A stretch of DNA of 64,000 nucleotides from Doryteuthis pealeii. Its lineage: Eukaryota > Mollusca > Cephalopoda > Myopsida > Loliginidae. Of the stretch, positions 20,876-32,462 are shown one piece after another. A program made the translations under genes and the position numbers. The stretch spans positions 42,414,605 through 42,478,604 of the forward strand of contig CM042156.1 of assembly GCA_023376005.1 (NCBI GenBank), read 5' to 3'. The notes below the pieces were generated by a model. The model made no database searches, was not told where the DNA came from, and worked only from the letters and a program-made list of their open reading frames with translations. Numbering within the stretch: position 1 is the first letter of the stretch; each line of letters starts with the position of its first letter.

Positions 20876-21841
20876 AAAAATTTAAAGTTTTGAATAATCT
20901 TCTAATAATCAATCATATTAGAAAAATAAATCTCTATTTGATAAGTTTTGTCTTGCCCAGCATTAGGCCATAATAGTTGCGTTCTATCTATGCTTGAAAT
21001 CACTAACTTTGTCTTATGAAAAAAAATGACAAAAAAAAAGTGAGATGCAATTTTGTCTATTTAATAGACATGTATCAAAGTATTTTTATATAATGATAAT
21101 TTTATTTCACCGAATATATTTATTTTGATTATTTACTGTTGCTGAATTAAATATTTTATACTGTAAGATCCAAACCTTTTCTTGCATTCAATATCATACT
21201 TTTGGATTTTAATCTTGTATCTTCTCTTATAACTCCTAGAGTTAATCACTTTAACTTCATTTGAAGAAGTGGAAAGCAAGGAGTGTGGCCAGTTTTTGTT
21301 TTTTTTTCTGTAGTAATTACTAACTGGCTTGCTGAGGTGGACTAATATTACAGAACAGTACTGATTTAAAAAAAAAAAAAATAAAAAAAATTTTTTTTTA
21401 ACTATCTTAAAGCTAGTTATTTTTCTTTAGCCATAAAAGGATTTTCTTTTGTATTTTGAGGCCATTGTCTTGATAATGGAAATAGTTTTTACAGATTGGT
21501 TTCACTTTCTCTCTCACTTAAAAATAGGCTACATGGATAGTGTACCTATTGGCTCTTTGGAAGCCATTAAGTGCTACTTAGATTTAGCTTTTTCATACAT
21601 CACTGTTTGATTAATGATCATACTGATTCTTTTTTTTTTTTTTGGAGGGGGGTCAGTCTTATTACTTTATTATCCTCTTTTACTCATTTCATAAGAGAAA
21701 ATCTGCTATCCAAATAAAACTTGAACTTTTTTTTTTATAACACAAAACTCTTTGTATTCGAGAACAAATTTCATTTTTTCCTTTTAAATTTGATAGCTTA
21801 TGTTCTGTGACCAATGTTTTATATTTGAAATTAGATTGACT
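20876..21841. other. Spacer, nothing recognised
   Basis: AT-rich with A/T runs at 21366-21400 and 21630-21644. Confidence 0.5.
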
Positions 21842-21925
21842 TAGCAAAAATATGCACCCTCTGGGCACAAGTATTTAAGTTTTTGATATAATTAAATATG
21901 ATATTGAATTAGATGAATTTAAAAA
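21842..21925 (-). mobile_element. Helitron family H, 3' end fragment
   Basis: On plus: TAGCAAAAATATGCACCCTC, GGGCACAAGTATTTAAGTTT. The minus-strand hairpin is degenerate (GTGCCCAGAGGGTGC), CTAG has become CTA-A-like, and the rest of the element is missing. Confidence 0.7.
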
Positions 21926-21965
21926 GAAACCCAAAGATTATACTTATTTTACTTTAGTATTACCT

Positions 21966-22201
21966 GCGTTATTCAGACTATTGTCCCCATCTTCATTGTT
22001 ATTTGTACAACGTTTCGGCCGATATATCCTCCGGCCTTCTTTAGGTATTTCTTGTCGGACTGGGGAACCTTCTTTTCGAACTCGAGAACTTTCTTGTCGT
22101 ATTCGGGAGCCATCCTGAAATACCTGAGAAGGCCAGAGGGCATATCGGCCGAAACGTTGTACAAATAACAATGAAGATGGGGACAATAGTCCGAATAACG
22201 C
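21966..22201. repeat. Family C inverted repeat (two 86-bp arms)
   Basis: The left arm 21966-22051 and right arm 22117-22201 are inverted copies of the family C 3' block (GCCGAAACGTTGTACAAATA, ACAATGAAGATGGGGACAAT). The 65-bp loop holds the micro-ORF part in 21-nt steps: GAATACGACAAGAAAGTTCT, GAGTTCGAAAAGAAGGTTCC and CAGTCCGACAAGAAATACCT on the minus strand. The minus strand is open across it (MAPEYDKKVLEFEKKVPQSD then KKYLKKAGG). The arms are near perfect, so it is young or under conversion. Confidence 0.88.
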
Positions 22202-22863
22202 AGATAATACTAATCTTCAAGCTTCATCTCAAACATTCAGAGAAATATTATTTTACTTTATTCTAAATTATTTCAATTTAAATTATACATAGGATTGCTT
22301 TTAATACATTAGAGTATAAAACAATGATATTAGAAATCAATTATACCAAGTAATTATTCATTAAAAACATATGGTGTGAATAATTTGCATGCCAGTTTTT
22401 AATAAAACCAGCATGCAAATTGATGACTTAGGCTTTTTAAAAATGATCAATTCTTCTGAAAAAATTTTGTTTTGAAACTCTAAAACTTGGCATTCTAATA
22501 AATAGATGAAAAATATTTCTATTTTCTCTTAAATTTGTCGTTTAATTCTTATTTATTGGTGTATTTACTGGATTATGTAGAGGTTAATGAAGATAATACT
22601 AGCGAAGACTATTTTAATCAGGTTAATATCTATTAACATGTCTGACCTTTGTCTCTCTTGATATTTAAATAATAAATCTATAAAAACCTGACTACAAGGA
22701 TTCCAGTGCATAATTAGACCAAAAACAAATTATCAGAATTGTTCTATGGGAATTCCTGATTTATAATGAAGCATTAATAAGCTTATTTTGTTTTTTAATT
22801 CAATTCATAATCCTTGCTTTTTTAGTAGCAATTATATTTATGAACTTTGATGTTTATTTCAAA
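22202..22863. other. Spacer, nothing recognised
   Basis: AT-rich. The phrase CATGCCAGTTTTTAATAAAA/CCAGCATGCAAATT near 22390 forms a short imperfect hairpin. Confidence 0.5.
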
Positions 22864-23104
22864 CTAGCTTAAAAGTTTCCCAATACGATGACAATTAAGC
22901 CAGTCATGGGTGACTTTCACTGGATTTCACAATTAATTTTGATTATTCTGAAATTTATTGTACAATATAATTTGTTGCAAAAAAAAAAAAAAAGAAGAAA
23001 TAAGTGAAAAATCACCGAAAGAACAATTGCAGTAATTAAAACTTGGGAATCCACAATTTCAGGATTGTGGGTCTAGATTCAGTTTAGAATGTTTTTAATT
23101 TGCT
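22864..23104 (-). mobile_element. Helitron-like element, family O, second copy
   Basis: Minus strand ends CTTTTAAGCTAG before T, like 15757. Further in it shares AAGTTTTAATTACTGCAATT and GTGATTTTTCACTTATTTC. The inner boundary is not resolved. Confidence 0.45.
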
Positions 23105-23159
23105 TATGGAATCAGTCTGATTCCAAAATGGTATGATATGTTGGGCTATGGCCTCTCAG

Positions 23160-23500
23160 TAAAGTTAAAAATAGTATTGTCTGTGGGGCTTAGGACACTG
23201 ACCGTATCTCCTGCAGAGGAGTAAGACCCAACAAACAGGATTGTACTGGGTATCACTATTCTGCATCTGATGGTGAGGCTCCAGTTCTGGAGATCTTGGA
23301 AGTGTGGCATACCTCTGACCCGGAGTGGTAATATTTGCTAGGTTCCATCTATAGATCTGTTTAAAAATTATTTGTATTCAATAGAATCCCCCCCCAAAAA
23401 AAAACAACCCTTAAACAACTGCATAAAAAATATAAGAATGTGATTCCCTAACTTTTATAAAGTAACCCTGGATGGGTTGACATGCTATTAAAATGAGTCA
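23160..23500 (+). mobile_element. Family N retroposon copy
   Basis: Shares GCATCTGATGGTGAGGCTCC, GTGTGGCATACCTCTGACCC and GGTTCCATCTATAGATC with 49180-49398 and (inverted) 33148-33420. It ends CCTGGATGGGTTGACATGC, a form of the tail that also ends SINE-E and SINE-F. It contains a poly(C)/(A) interruption at 23389-23406. Confidence 0.7.
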
Positions 23501-23602
23501 ATAAATGCTTGTGTTTATATATGTGAAAACTGTCAAAACTTTTATATTCAATTCATTTACTCTTTGGTGATTATGATATAAATAATTGTGCATTTACGTG
23601 TG

Positions 23603-23626
23603 TGTGTGTGTGTGTGTGTGTGTACA
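23603..23626. repeat. (GT)n microsatellite
   Basis: About 12 GT units followed by ACACAC. Confidence 0.95.
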
Positions 23627-23789
23627 CACAATATCTAAGATTATATTACATTCTAGTTATTTTTTTAAACTGACCTAATTTTTTTTTTATATAGCTTAGC
23701 TAATCATAGTACTTTTAAAGAAAATATGAATAAATTATATTCAAGTTCAGTAAATCTATACATGAAATTTGAAAATCTATCTATAATTT

Positions 23790-23984
23790 ATGATTTTGAC
23801 AAATGTAACAGATATTCCCTGGGAATTATGGAATGTATGTTTTAGACGAGCAAAATCTTGTGATCCAGTTTTGAAAGTACTAGTTCCAGAAATCTTCAAG
23901 AAATCTCTCTTAGTTCAAAGAAAATATTGCACTGAGGGACGTTTTGATGACACACTTTCTACCAACTATCTTGCATTCCTGTAA
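23790..23984 (+). CDS. Possible terminal exon or chance open frame
   Basis: An open frame follows a plausible acceptor (ACAAATGTAACAG at about 23800-23812) and reads DIPWELWNVCFRRAKSCDPV, then LKVLVPEIFKKSLLVQRKYC and a stop at 23982. Two AATAAA-like words (ATAAATAAAAT) follow at about 24028. Composition is a little less AT-rich than the flanks and the amino-acid mix is protein-like, unlike the low-complexity frames elsewhere. I recognise no family, no upstream exon of the same gene is identified, and one exon this short cannot be told from chance. If real, it is the last coding exon of a plus-strand gene whose other exons lie outside or were missed. Confidence 0.2.
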   Translation: MILTNVTDIPWELWNVCFRRAKSCDPVLKVLVPEIFKKSLLVQRKYCTEGRFDDTLSTNYLAFL

Positions 23985-24631
23985 TCCATCCTTGACTTCA
24001 TTGCCCAATTCCTGCAAATAAAAGGACATAAATAAAATATGGAGGAAGGGAGATTTCTTCCTCTTTTTTTTTAAATTTATTTATTTTCTTTTAGATTTTT
24101 TAATTTAAAAAAGAACTTGCATTCTTACTTTTTGGGGCATGTTAAAACATTCTTTTAGACTAGCAGTTACTTTGGTGAATTTATTCTAATTAGCTGAGAA
24201 TTTTGTAAAAAACTAGTATTATTAGTATTAGTTATCTTTCTAGTCAACGCAGCTGACATCTTTTTTTTTTTCTTTTTCTATTCCTTTTGCATTTCACATT
24301 GGTACTTCAAACCATGAGGCCCTGGCCCTCCCTCTTGCCCATTAGCAAATATTTATCTTATCTCTCTTTTTCTCCCTTCCCTTGAGGAGGTAAAGACTTG
24401 TCTACAAGTGTGACATTCTATCAAAGCTGTTTAAAATGAATGAAATTATGATTAAATGAAAAGATAAGCACTTTTTGAAGCATTTGTTTCTTTTATTAGA
24501 ATTTCTTTTTGATTGAATGTAAAATAAGTTATTGTATCATATAATGGCTATAGCTATTATTTGATCTTGAGAAAACTGATCTCTCCCCTCCCAACCAATA
24601 CCTGCGGGGCTCTCCCACCCTGAGCCCCCCC

Positions 24632-24672
<41 letters not shown>

Positions 24673-24833
24673 AAAAAATAGCTGAAAATGTAAAATGCTG
24701 TAATCTGTAACATTACATTTTATGGGTAATAGCAATGTAGAAATGGGAATTCCCTGATCATAATTTAGGATGCTCAGATATGTACTTGTTGTTAGTAGCA
24801 CAAATACTGGTTGCTTGGTTCTAGTATGTATTT
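23985..24833. other. Spacer with long A tract
   Basis: Holds an A run of about 34 at 24637-24670 after CCACCCTGAGCCCCCCCGATTT. GC-rich sequence before a long A run could be a retroposon 3' end, but no second copy is present. Confidence 0.5.
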
Positions 24834-25030
24834 GCCAACTCCTCCACATAAGCAGGATGTGATACAAGATAAATTTTTTAGCAGGTTTGAATTCAGTTTT
24901 CCTTCTCCTAAACAGGTTGACATACCATGGTTAAAGAGCCCATTCTACCCTACTATTTACCCATAGCTGGAAAAATATTTAGATGCATACCTTTCCAAAG
25001 GGTATTAGTGCTATGTGGATAATGCTCTTT
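24834..25030 (-). mobile_element. SINE-B copy, 5' truncated
   Basis: Plus-strand text GCCAACTCCTCCACATAAGC, AGGATGTGATACAAG, CTATTTACCCATAGCTGG, CCTTTCCAAAGGGTATTAG; stops before the tRNA head at about 25030, where an opposite-strand SINE-B begins. Confidence 0.85.
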
Positions 25031-25404
25031 GCATTTCACATAGTACTAATTAATCCCCTTGGGAAATGTATTAATCCAACTATTCCCACTCCAGCTATGG
25101 GTAAATAGAGCAAGGGCCGGTTAGCTCAGTCAGTAGAGCGTTCGGCTAGAAACCACAAGGTTCCTAGTTCGATACCGGTCCTCGCCAACTCGGCATTATG
25201 AGTAGCACAGGGATCTGTGCGGTAAAGTAAGGAGCTGATGGTAGGTGTGGCGCTCCACCTCAGATGCTAAAATAATCTCCTTGGTCTAGCGCAAGTGAAA
25301 AGGGGATAGACTCCCTCGCTGTTGGCTGATACCGACTTTAGGCCACCCCGACGACTTTACTTTACTTACTTGTGTAGAGGGGTTGGTAAATACATATGTA
25401 TATA
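25031..25404 (+). mobile_element. SINE-B with internal deletion, broken by SINE-A
   Basis: SINE-B body piece 25031-25114 (GCATTTCACATAGTACTAAT, CCAGCTATGGGTAAATAG) and SINE-B tail 25370-25404 (AGAGGGGTTGGTAAATAC) lie either side of SINE-A. About 130 bp of SINE-B that should lie between them is gone, so either the insertion came with a deletion or the pieces were joined later. Confidence 0.75.
25115..25369 (+). mobile_element. SINE-A, full-length, well preserved
   Basis: Head GGGCCGGTTAGCTCAGTCAG (A box), AGGTTCCTAGTTCGATACCG (B box). Body GAGTAGCACAGGGATCTGTG, GGTGTGGCGCTCCACCTCAG, CTCCTTGGTCTAGCGC; end GATACCGACTTTAGGCCACC and GACGACTTTACTTTACTTAC. With the copies at 34354 and 48700 it is one of the three best models of the family. 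Confidence 0.92.
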
Positions 25405-25959
25405 CAAATGTGAAAATTTTAGCAACATATTTTGTATTGTAAAAATCTTTAGCTCTGCAGATGTGGTTCCTCCTGACCAAATGAGCTAATAAACTTTTAT
25501 TCATCATCCAATCTAATGATAGCTGTATATAATAAAGGCAGAAGCACTGTTGGACAGCCTGAATCTTGATTTCAAATGCAGTACATTGGTAGGTTAGAAT
25601 GACAAGCTGGATAGACTTATAAAGTGTACTATTCATTGGCTGTATTGACTTGCTGCACTGCTGTAAACTCAACAGTTCATGCTTACCTAAATAGTGTATC
25701 AATTATAATCTATGCACAATTCATACATTTTAATTACAAGTTGGTTACTTCTATTCTTATCTATTATAGAAAAATTTTAAAATCGTATGAGTAAAATATA
25801 TTTTATTCGGTTTTCATAAATTGAAATAAAGGGTGGGGTTGACATATTAAAAAAAAATATTTCCCTTAATATATTTTAGGAAAAAACTATTTTAAATGTA
25901 AATTCATCTAAAGGTGAATAGGTATCAAAATTTTTGTGAAAATTTGACTTGATTTTTTT
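25405..25959. other. Spacer with an unassigned minus-strand open frame
   Basis: At 25420-25700 the minus strand is open (for example FEIKIQAVQQCFCLYYIQLS, MMNKSLLAHLVRRNHICRAK) after an acceptor-like TTGAGTTTACAG. The mix is protein-like, but no good donor follows and the frame runs on into SINE-A DNA, so I do not call it a gene. Confidence 0.35.
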
Positions 25960-26051
25960 ATAGCATCTATAAAAAAAAATTATTGTGACGTTTAGCAGTG
26001 ATTGTAGTTTTGGTTACAGACAAATGGAAACCGAATGTTCATTATTAGAGA
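25960..26051 (-). mobile_element. Helitron 5'-end fragment (H/I-like)
   Basis: Minus strand: TCTCTAATAATGAACATTCG after A, then TTTGTCTGTAACCAAAACTA and CACTGCTAAACGTCACAA. This follows the first ~90 bp of families H and I (TCTATTAATAATGGAGATTC; GTCTGTAACAAAAATTA). The 3' end is missing. Confidence 0.6.
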
Positions 26052-26410
26052 TATACAATTCATATATTTTAATTATAGTGGGTTATTTCTAAGCTGGATA
26101 AATTAATAAGGTTCAACCTATTAAATTATTCCTTCTCATTATTAAAAAAGCAAAAACAAATTTCTAAACTTTTTCATTTTAATATTTATCTTATATTTTT
26201 TTTTCTTTTGAGTCAGACATCCTTTTGTCGTCTCTAAATCTTGTTACTACCAGTCAAGCAGTTATTTGTTTTGCTTTACAAATATCAAGTGATTTTTTTT
26301 TTTTTTTTTAATTTAAAATTTTTTTTTTTTTTTTTTACTTCACATAACTTTCTCAGTTAATCTTTTCTGATATATCCTGTTACTGAATTTTATTCTGTTA
26401 ACTATTGACC

Positions 26411-27276
26411 TCACCTCTCTCTTGTCTCTCTGTCTCTCTGTCTCTCTGTCTCTCTGTCTCTCTCTCTGTCTCTCCGTCTCTCTGTCTCTCCGTCTCTCTT
26501 GTCTCCCGTCTCTCTTGTCTCTCTTGTCTCTCTGTCTCTCTGTCTCTCTGTCTCTCTGTCTCTCTTGTCTCTCTCTGTCTCTCTTGTCTCTCGTCTCTCC
26601 GTCTCTCTTGTCTCTCCGTCTGTCTCTCTTGTCTCTCCGTCTGTCTCTCTGTCTCTCTGTCTCTCTTGTCTCTCTTGTCTCTCGTCTCTCTGTCTCTCTG
26701 TCTCTCTTGTCTCTCTTGTCTCTCTGTCTCTCTTGTCTCTCTTGTCTCTCTCTCTCTCTCTCTCTCTTGTCTCTCTTGTCTCTTCTCTCTGTCTCTCCGT
26801 CTCTCTTGTCTCTCCGTCTCTCTTGTCTCCCTTGTCTCTCTTGTCTCCCTTGTCTCTCTTGTCTCTCTCTCTTGTCTCCGTCTCTCTTGTCTCTCTTGTC
26901 TCCGTCTCTATTGTCTCTCGTCTGTCTCGTCTCTCTCTCTTGTCTCTCTCTATTGTCTCTCTTGTCTCCCGTCTCTATTGTCTCTCTTGTCTCCCGTCTC
27001 TATTGTCTCTCTTGTCTCCCGTCTCTATTGTCTTTCTCTCTATTGTCTTTCCTCTTCTCTTGTCTCCCGTCTCTATTGTCTTTCCTCTCTCTCTTGTCTC
27101 CCGTCTCTATTGTCTTTCTCTCTCTCTCTCTGTCTCCCGTCTCTATTGTCTTTCCTCTCTCTCTTGTCTCTCTCTATTGTCTTCCTCTCTCTCTTGTCTC
27201 TCTATTGTCTTCCTCTCGTCTCTCTCTCTTCTCTCTTGTCTCTCTCGTCTTGTCTCTCTCTCTCTTGTCTCATATA
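26411..27276 (+). repeat. 0.86-kb TCTCTYTG pyrimidine satellite
   Basis: Interspersed TCTCTG, TCTCTTG, TCTCCG and later TCTCTATTG/TCTTTCC units, 100% pyrimidine except for the single G (and later A) in each unit. Higher-order structure: GTCTCTCTG units dominate 26430-26760, TCTCTTG units 26700-26960, and CCCGTCTCTATTGTC units repeat about 8 times from 26965 to 27150. All three plus-strand frames are open because the repeat has no stop, giving spurious Leu/Ser/Val proteins of about 280 residues. Confidence 0.95.
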
Positions 27277-27634
27277 GCCAGCAATATTTGAATCAATCTT
27301 GCAGCATAAGGAGACTGAAAACCTAGGACACTGGATGTTTTAATTGTTTTTTAGTGTTTAAAAGCAACTGATACCCAGCCAGTTTATGATCCTCAGCCTG
27401 TCTGGTGATGATACCTGGATTATAAAACATTAGTGGTAATATTCATAACTGGCTTATTCTATCGCTATCCCCCCAGACAAGTCCGATAGCTATCAATGCA
27501 TTACCTATTTATAGTAATAAGATGAGATTATGGAATTGAATCTACTTCAATTTTGTTATATTTAATTAGCAGAATTTGTGTATTTAAGTATGAAGACTTT
27601 GATTTTTTTTCTAATGGAAAATTTAGTAGTATAT
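27277..27634. other. Spacer, nothing recognised
   Basis: Moderate-AT DNA flanking the satellite. No repeats shared. Confidence 0.5.
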
Positions 27635-28085
27635 TTCATCATGTCATGCTGATAACACAGATTCCCATAATTCTCTCTCACCATCCGTCCCTATTGGTCA
27701 CTGCTCCTGGCAAGTCTTCCTCACGAAATCCAGCATCCTCACGGAGCTGACCAATGTAAGTCCTTACTTACTGGTCAGCCACTCTGCAGTGTCCATGTAT
27801 AGGTGTTTACAGGTGAACATCACTTATGAGTTTATCCTTACTTCTCAACCAGTGTCCAGCAGGTCTTGCTCCTCTTACTTGGGTGGTTTGTGTGATAGGA
27901 AGCAAGTGGCTGTGCAATTGCTTTTTTTGGGGGGGGGGTGCTGCTTCAAGGATTTGTTCAGAGCAGCATGCGGCATCCTGGTGTAGTTCCTATCTAGCTT
28001 TTCTTCCAATCATTTCATTAAAGTCCAAATGGTGCAGTAGAATTGAAATGGCTACAACTTGGAAGAATTCTCTTATCAAGGAAAT
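27635..28085 (-). pseudogene. LINE type 1, ORF2 C-terminal fragment
   Basis: Read on the minus strand from 28085: REFFQVVAISILLHHLDFN, then NYTRMPHAALNKSLKQHP, TCWTLVEK and a WTLQSG-like stretch with several stops and frame changes, ending near 27640. It lines up with the 30910-31481 copy segment by segment (FFQAVATSVLLYG, LDGNYARMLHAVL). It has a G10 run at 27929-27939 where the other copy has AAAAAAAA. Dead, 5'-truncated copy of the same non-LTR element. Confidence 0.75.
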
Positions 28086-29700
<1,615 letters not shown>

Positions 29701-30299
29701 TTTTTTTTTATACATATATATTATATAATCTCGATTACTACATTATTTTCTCTAAGTATTTTTAGGTTCCAAATATCATGATTTTTAAAAATTCTACTAG
29801 TTAATTAAATTATTGATGAATAAAGGATTATATCTTTGAGATAATTTAAAAATCTAAGCATTTCAAATAATAGCAAAAAATCCCAGAATATTAGCAATAT
29901 TGGTCACATATATTTTATTCAATCGACAGTGTATAATAAATATTCCAGTTGAAGGTTAGTGTTAACCCCCCCTCCACTCTCCCTCTAAATCTATCTTAAT
30001 GTTTGGCAGTACATAAATACCTTAGTTATTTATAAACTAAATCATTTAGCCTAACAAACTTTTTAGCTTTAAAATTCATTGCTTCTACCTCGATTATCCA
30101 GCCTGTAAACCTTGTTAGATTTCTAATCTAAAAATTCTGATAGTTAATTTCCTCACAAACAACCTTGTTACTTTTTCTTTTCTTTTTTTTCTTCTTATAG
30201 CTGAAAGGTGGAAAATAAGTCAACCATGTCATTACATTTGCCAGATTCAAGATTCTGACTATTGAATCTTATTTTTATACAAATTCAAAGCAATCTCAT
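29701..30299. other. Spacer, nothing recognised
   Basis: AT-rich DNA with no shared repeats. Confidence 0.5.
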
Positions 30300-30333
30300 G
30301 TTGGTATTTACCAGCCAGAAACTTTTTTTTCTG

Positions 30334-30430
30334 TAAGTGTAGCTTAATAGTAAAGCTTTGGACCATAGGTCATGTTCTGGTTTGATAACATGTTACAAGC
30401 TCACTTGGTTTTGAACCATAGATAATGGAT
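30334..30430 (+). mobile_element. Possible tRNA-derived SINE head
   Basis: GTGTAGCTTAATAGTAAAGC looks like a tRNA A box and TCTGGTTTGATAACATG like a B box, 30 bp apart. No matching copy exists in the window and no cloverleaf closes. A single decayed SINE head or a nuclear copy of a mitochondrial tRNA are both possible. Confidence 0.3.
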
Positions 30431-30714
30431 TTACTAGGAGTGCTATATTCAACACTTAATTGACATTTTCTAAGCTTTACTTGTAATTAATTACAATGAC
30501 AAAGTTTGAGATGGGAATTAACTCCCATGAAGAATTCTTAACATGTACCGTTAAATTTATCTTCTCTTCTACGGTAAATAGAAGGTTGGTTAAAATAACA
30601 TAACAATCTAACTCCAACAATAGCATCAAATAACTGAGGACACTGGGAAATGTCCTCTGGGAAATAGCTCTTAAAATGCTAAAATAAGTGGATAGATGCT
30701 CTCTAGATAAAAAG

Positions 30715-30825
30715 TCTGACAAGAAATATCTGAAGAAGGCTGGAGGACACATCAGCCAAAACATTGTGCAGGTAACAATAAAGATGAGGAGAATAGTCTG
30801 AATAATCCAAGTAATACATGTTTTA
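30715..30825 (+). mobile_element. Family C retroposon, 3' part
   Basis: AAGTCTGACAAGAAATATC, TGAAGAAGGCTGGAGGACAC, AACATTGTGCAGGTAACAAT, AGTCTGAATAATCCAAG. In the hammerhead-like block, GGCTG...CAGCC replaces the GGCCG...CGGCC of other copies, a paired change. Confidence 0.8.
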
Positions 30826-30909
30826 CCTTCTTTTATTAAACATATGGGTTTAAAAATTGTTATATATATATTTTTTTTATTGGACTATTTTTTTTAGAGT
30901 ATGTTCTTT

Positions 30910-31481
30910 TATTAAATCTCTCGAATTAGTAGACCAATTCACATACCTAAGTAACATGTTATCTGTAGAAAGCAATGTCACTATATGCATAGGAAAGTCA
31001 TGGACTGCTATTGACAGATTATCAATCATATGGAAATCTGATCTCACTAAGGTAAAGCGAGAATTCTTCCAGGCTGTAGCCACATCAGTACTACTGTATG
31101 GCTGCACCACTTGGATTATAATGAAATGCTTAGAGAAAAAGCTAGATGGGAACTACGCAAGGATGCTGCATGCTGTCTTGAAAAAAAAATCTTAGAAGCA
31201 GCATTCTATAAAAAAAAAAACCCAGCTGTACAGCCATTTGCCTCATTTCACAGAAACCATCTAAAATGAACAAAACATGCTGGACACTGCTGGAGAAGCA
31301 AGGACAAACTCCTAAGTGATCATCTGTGGACACTTGCCCATGGACACACCAGTATAGGACAAAGAGTGAAAATTTTCATCGATCAGCTCTGTACAGATTC
31401 TGGATGCTGTGTGGAAGCCCTGCCAGGGGCAATGACTGATAGGAGTAGGTGGCGAGAGTCATGGGTATCTGTACTGTCTTG
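30910..31481 (+). pseudogene. LINE type 1, longest ORF2 C-terminal copy
   Basis: The frame begins SLELVDQFTYLSNMLSVES, then WTAIDRLSIIWKSDLTKVKR, EFFQAVATSVLLYGCTTWI, EKKLDGNYARMLHAVL, before an A-run frameshift at 31183-31190. Past it come, in shifted frames, remnants of the HLPHFTETI, CWTLLEK/SKDKLLSDHLW and GHTSIGQRVKIFIDQLC type, ending near GSRWRESWVSV. This is the region just after the reverse transcriptase of a widespread animal non-LTR retrotransposon (thumb and C-terminal part). The RT catalytic FADD motif and the endonuclease are absent. Frameshifts at two A runs and several stops make it dead. Three shorter relatives lie at 2878, 15051 and 27635 (minus). Confidence 0.85.
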
Positions 31482-31649
31482 ATAGTGAATCTAGTTTTTA
31501 TTTCTCTATGGTTAATAACCTTCATTAAACTGTTGATGGATTGAAATCTCTTCTCCACCATTTTTATTTATTATTTAAGTAAAATATACTAATTGTAATT
31601 TGTTGGTCAGTGTACTAGAATGAGTTGAAGATTTTCCTTCATTTCATGA

Positions 31650-31914
31650 TTTAAAGTTTGAAAGATTTTAAATCTAAAAGAATGCAGTAAAATCTTATCC
31701 ATGCTTCCCAGTGTTTTTCTTTTTTCTTCCCTCACCATTTCAAGCTAACTGTAAATACAATTCTATAGTATCTTAGAAAAGAATTACACAGGATAGGTTA
31801 CAAGGTAAGAGTTAGATGGCTTTAGTTGGGACCCATAAATCTTCCTGGGGACTCATTCAAAGCAAATATGTGTGTCCCAGGATGCACTGAATCAAAAAGC
31901 TATTAGCATCACTG
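31650..31914 (-). mobile_element. Family K element, copy 2
   Basis: On plus: AAATCTAAAAGAATGCAGTA, TTCAAGCTAACTGTAAATAC, TTTAGTTGGGACCCATAAAT, CTATTAGCATCACTGG. The right end inverted is CAGTGATGCTAATAG. Confidence 0.75.
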
Positions 31915-31930
31915 GTTTAATTAAAAAAAG

Positions 31931-32168
31931 TCGTTGGGATGGCCTAAAGTCGGTAGCCAGATAGCAAGGGAGTCTATCCCCTTTTCACTTGTGCTAGACC
32001 AAGGAGAATATTTTGGCATCTGAGGTGGAGACAGACACCTACCATCAGCTCCTCACTTTACTGCACAGACCCCTGTGCTACTCATACGCTGAGTTGGTGA
32101 GGCCTGGTATTGGACTCGGAACCTTGTGGTTCCCTGTCGGACACTCTACCGACTGAGCTAAACCAGTA
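31931..32168 (-). mobile_element. SINE-A copy
   Basis: Minus strand: GGTTTAGCTCAGTCGGTAG, then AAGGTTCCGAGTCCAATACC, body AGTAGCACAGGGGTCTGTGC, GGAGCTGATGGTAGGTG, end GATAGACTCCCTTGCTATC. Confidence 0.88.
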
Positions 32169-32256
32169 ATGAACTGTTCTTTTTTTTTTTTTTTTTCACT
32201 ATAGATTTTAGGTGATGTTTATTTAGAAAATTAAGAATGGAATCATTTCATAACTT

Positions 32257-32462
32257 TTAGGGAAGTCCATGTGGTGTAGTGGATAATGTACTGGACTGCT
32301 ACATAGTGAGTCCTAACACCAGTCACACTATTATTACATTCATTTTTGGATGAATACCCTTGCTATGGATTAAATAGTACCACTGCTGTTTTTTCTACAA
32401 GGATGTCTTTGGCACTAAATAACCACAAAGGTTGATATGCAGTTAAACTAAGAAACCAAATC
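32257..32462 (+). mobile_element. SINE-E copy
   Basis: GGGAAGTCCATGTGGTGTAG, GTACTGGACTGCTACATAG, ACTAAATAACCACAAAGG, GATATGCAGTTAAACTAAG. Confidence 0.85.

Noticed and set aside
25115..25190. tRNA gene at SINE-A or SINE-B heads
   Set aside because: A and B boxes are present, but no acceptor or anticodon stem closes and the sequence is always followed by a SINE body; repeated in many copies.
25286..25702. 138-codon minus-strand open frame
   Set aside because: Its last third is SINE-A antisense; the first part looks protein-like but has no donor site and no recognised family, so it is mentioned only in the spacer entry.
26405..27326. Three overlapping open frames of 275-290 codons rich in Leu, Ser and Val
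   Set aside because: They translate the TCTCTTG satellite, which has no stop in any plus frame; equal openness in three frames shows there is no coding constraint.
30857..31195. Intact 112-codon gene
   Set aside because: It is the C-terminal piece of a LINE ORF2, with the start codon in unrelated DNA and a frameshift at its end.
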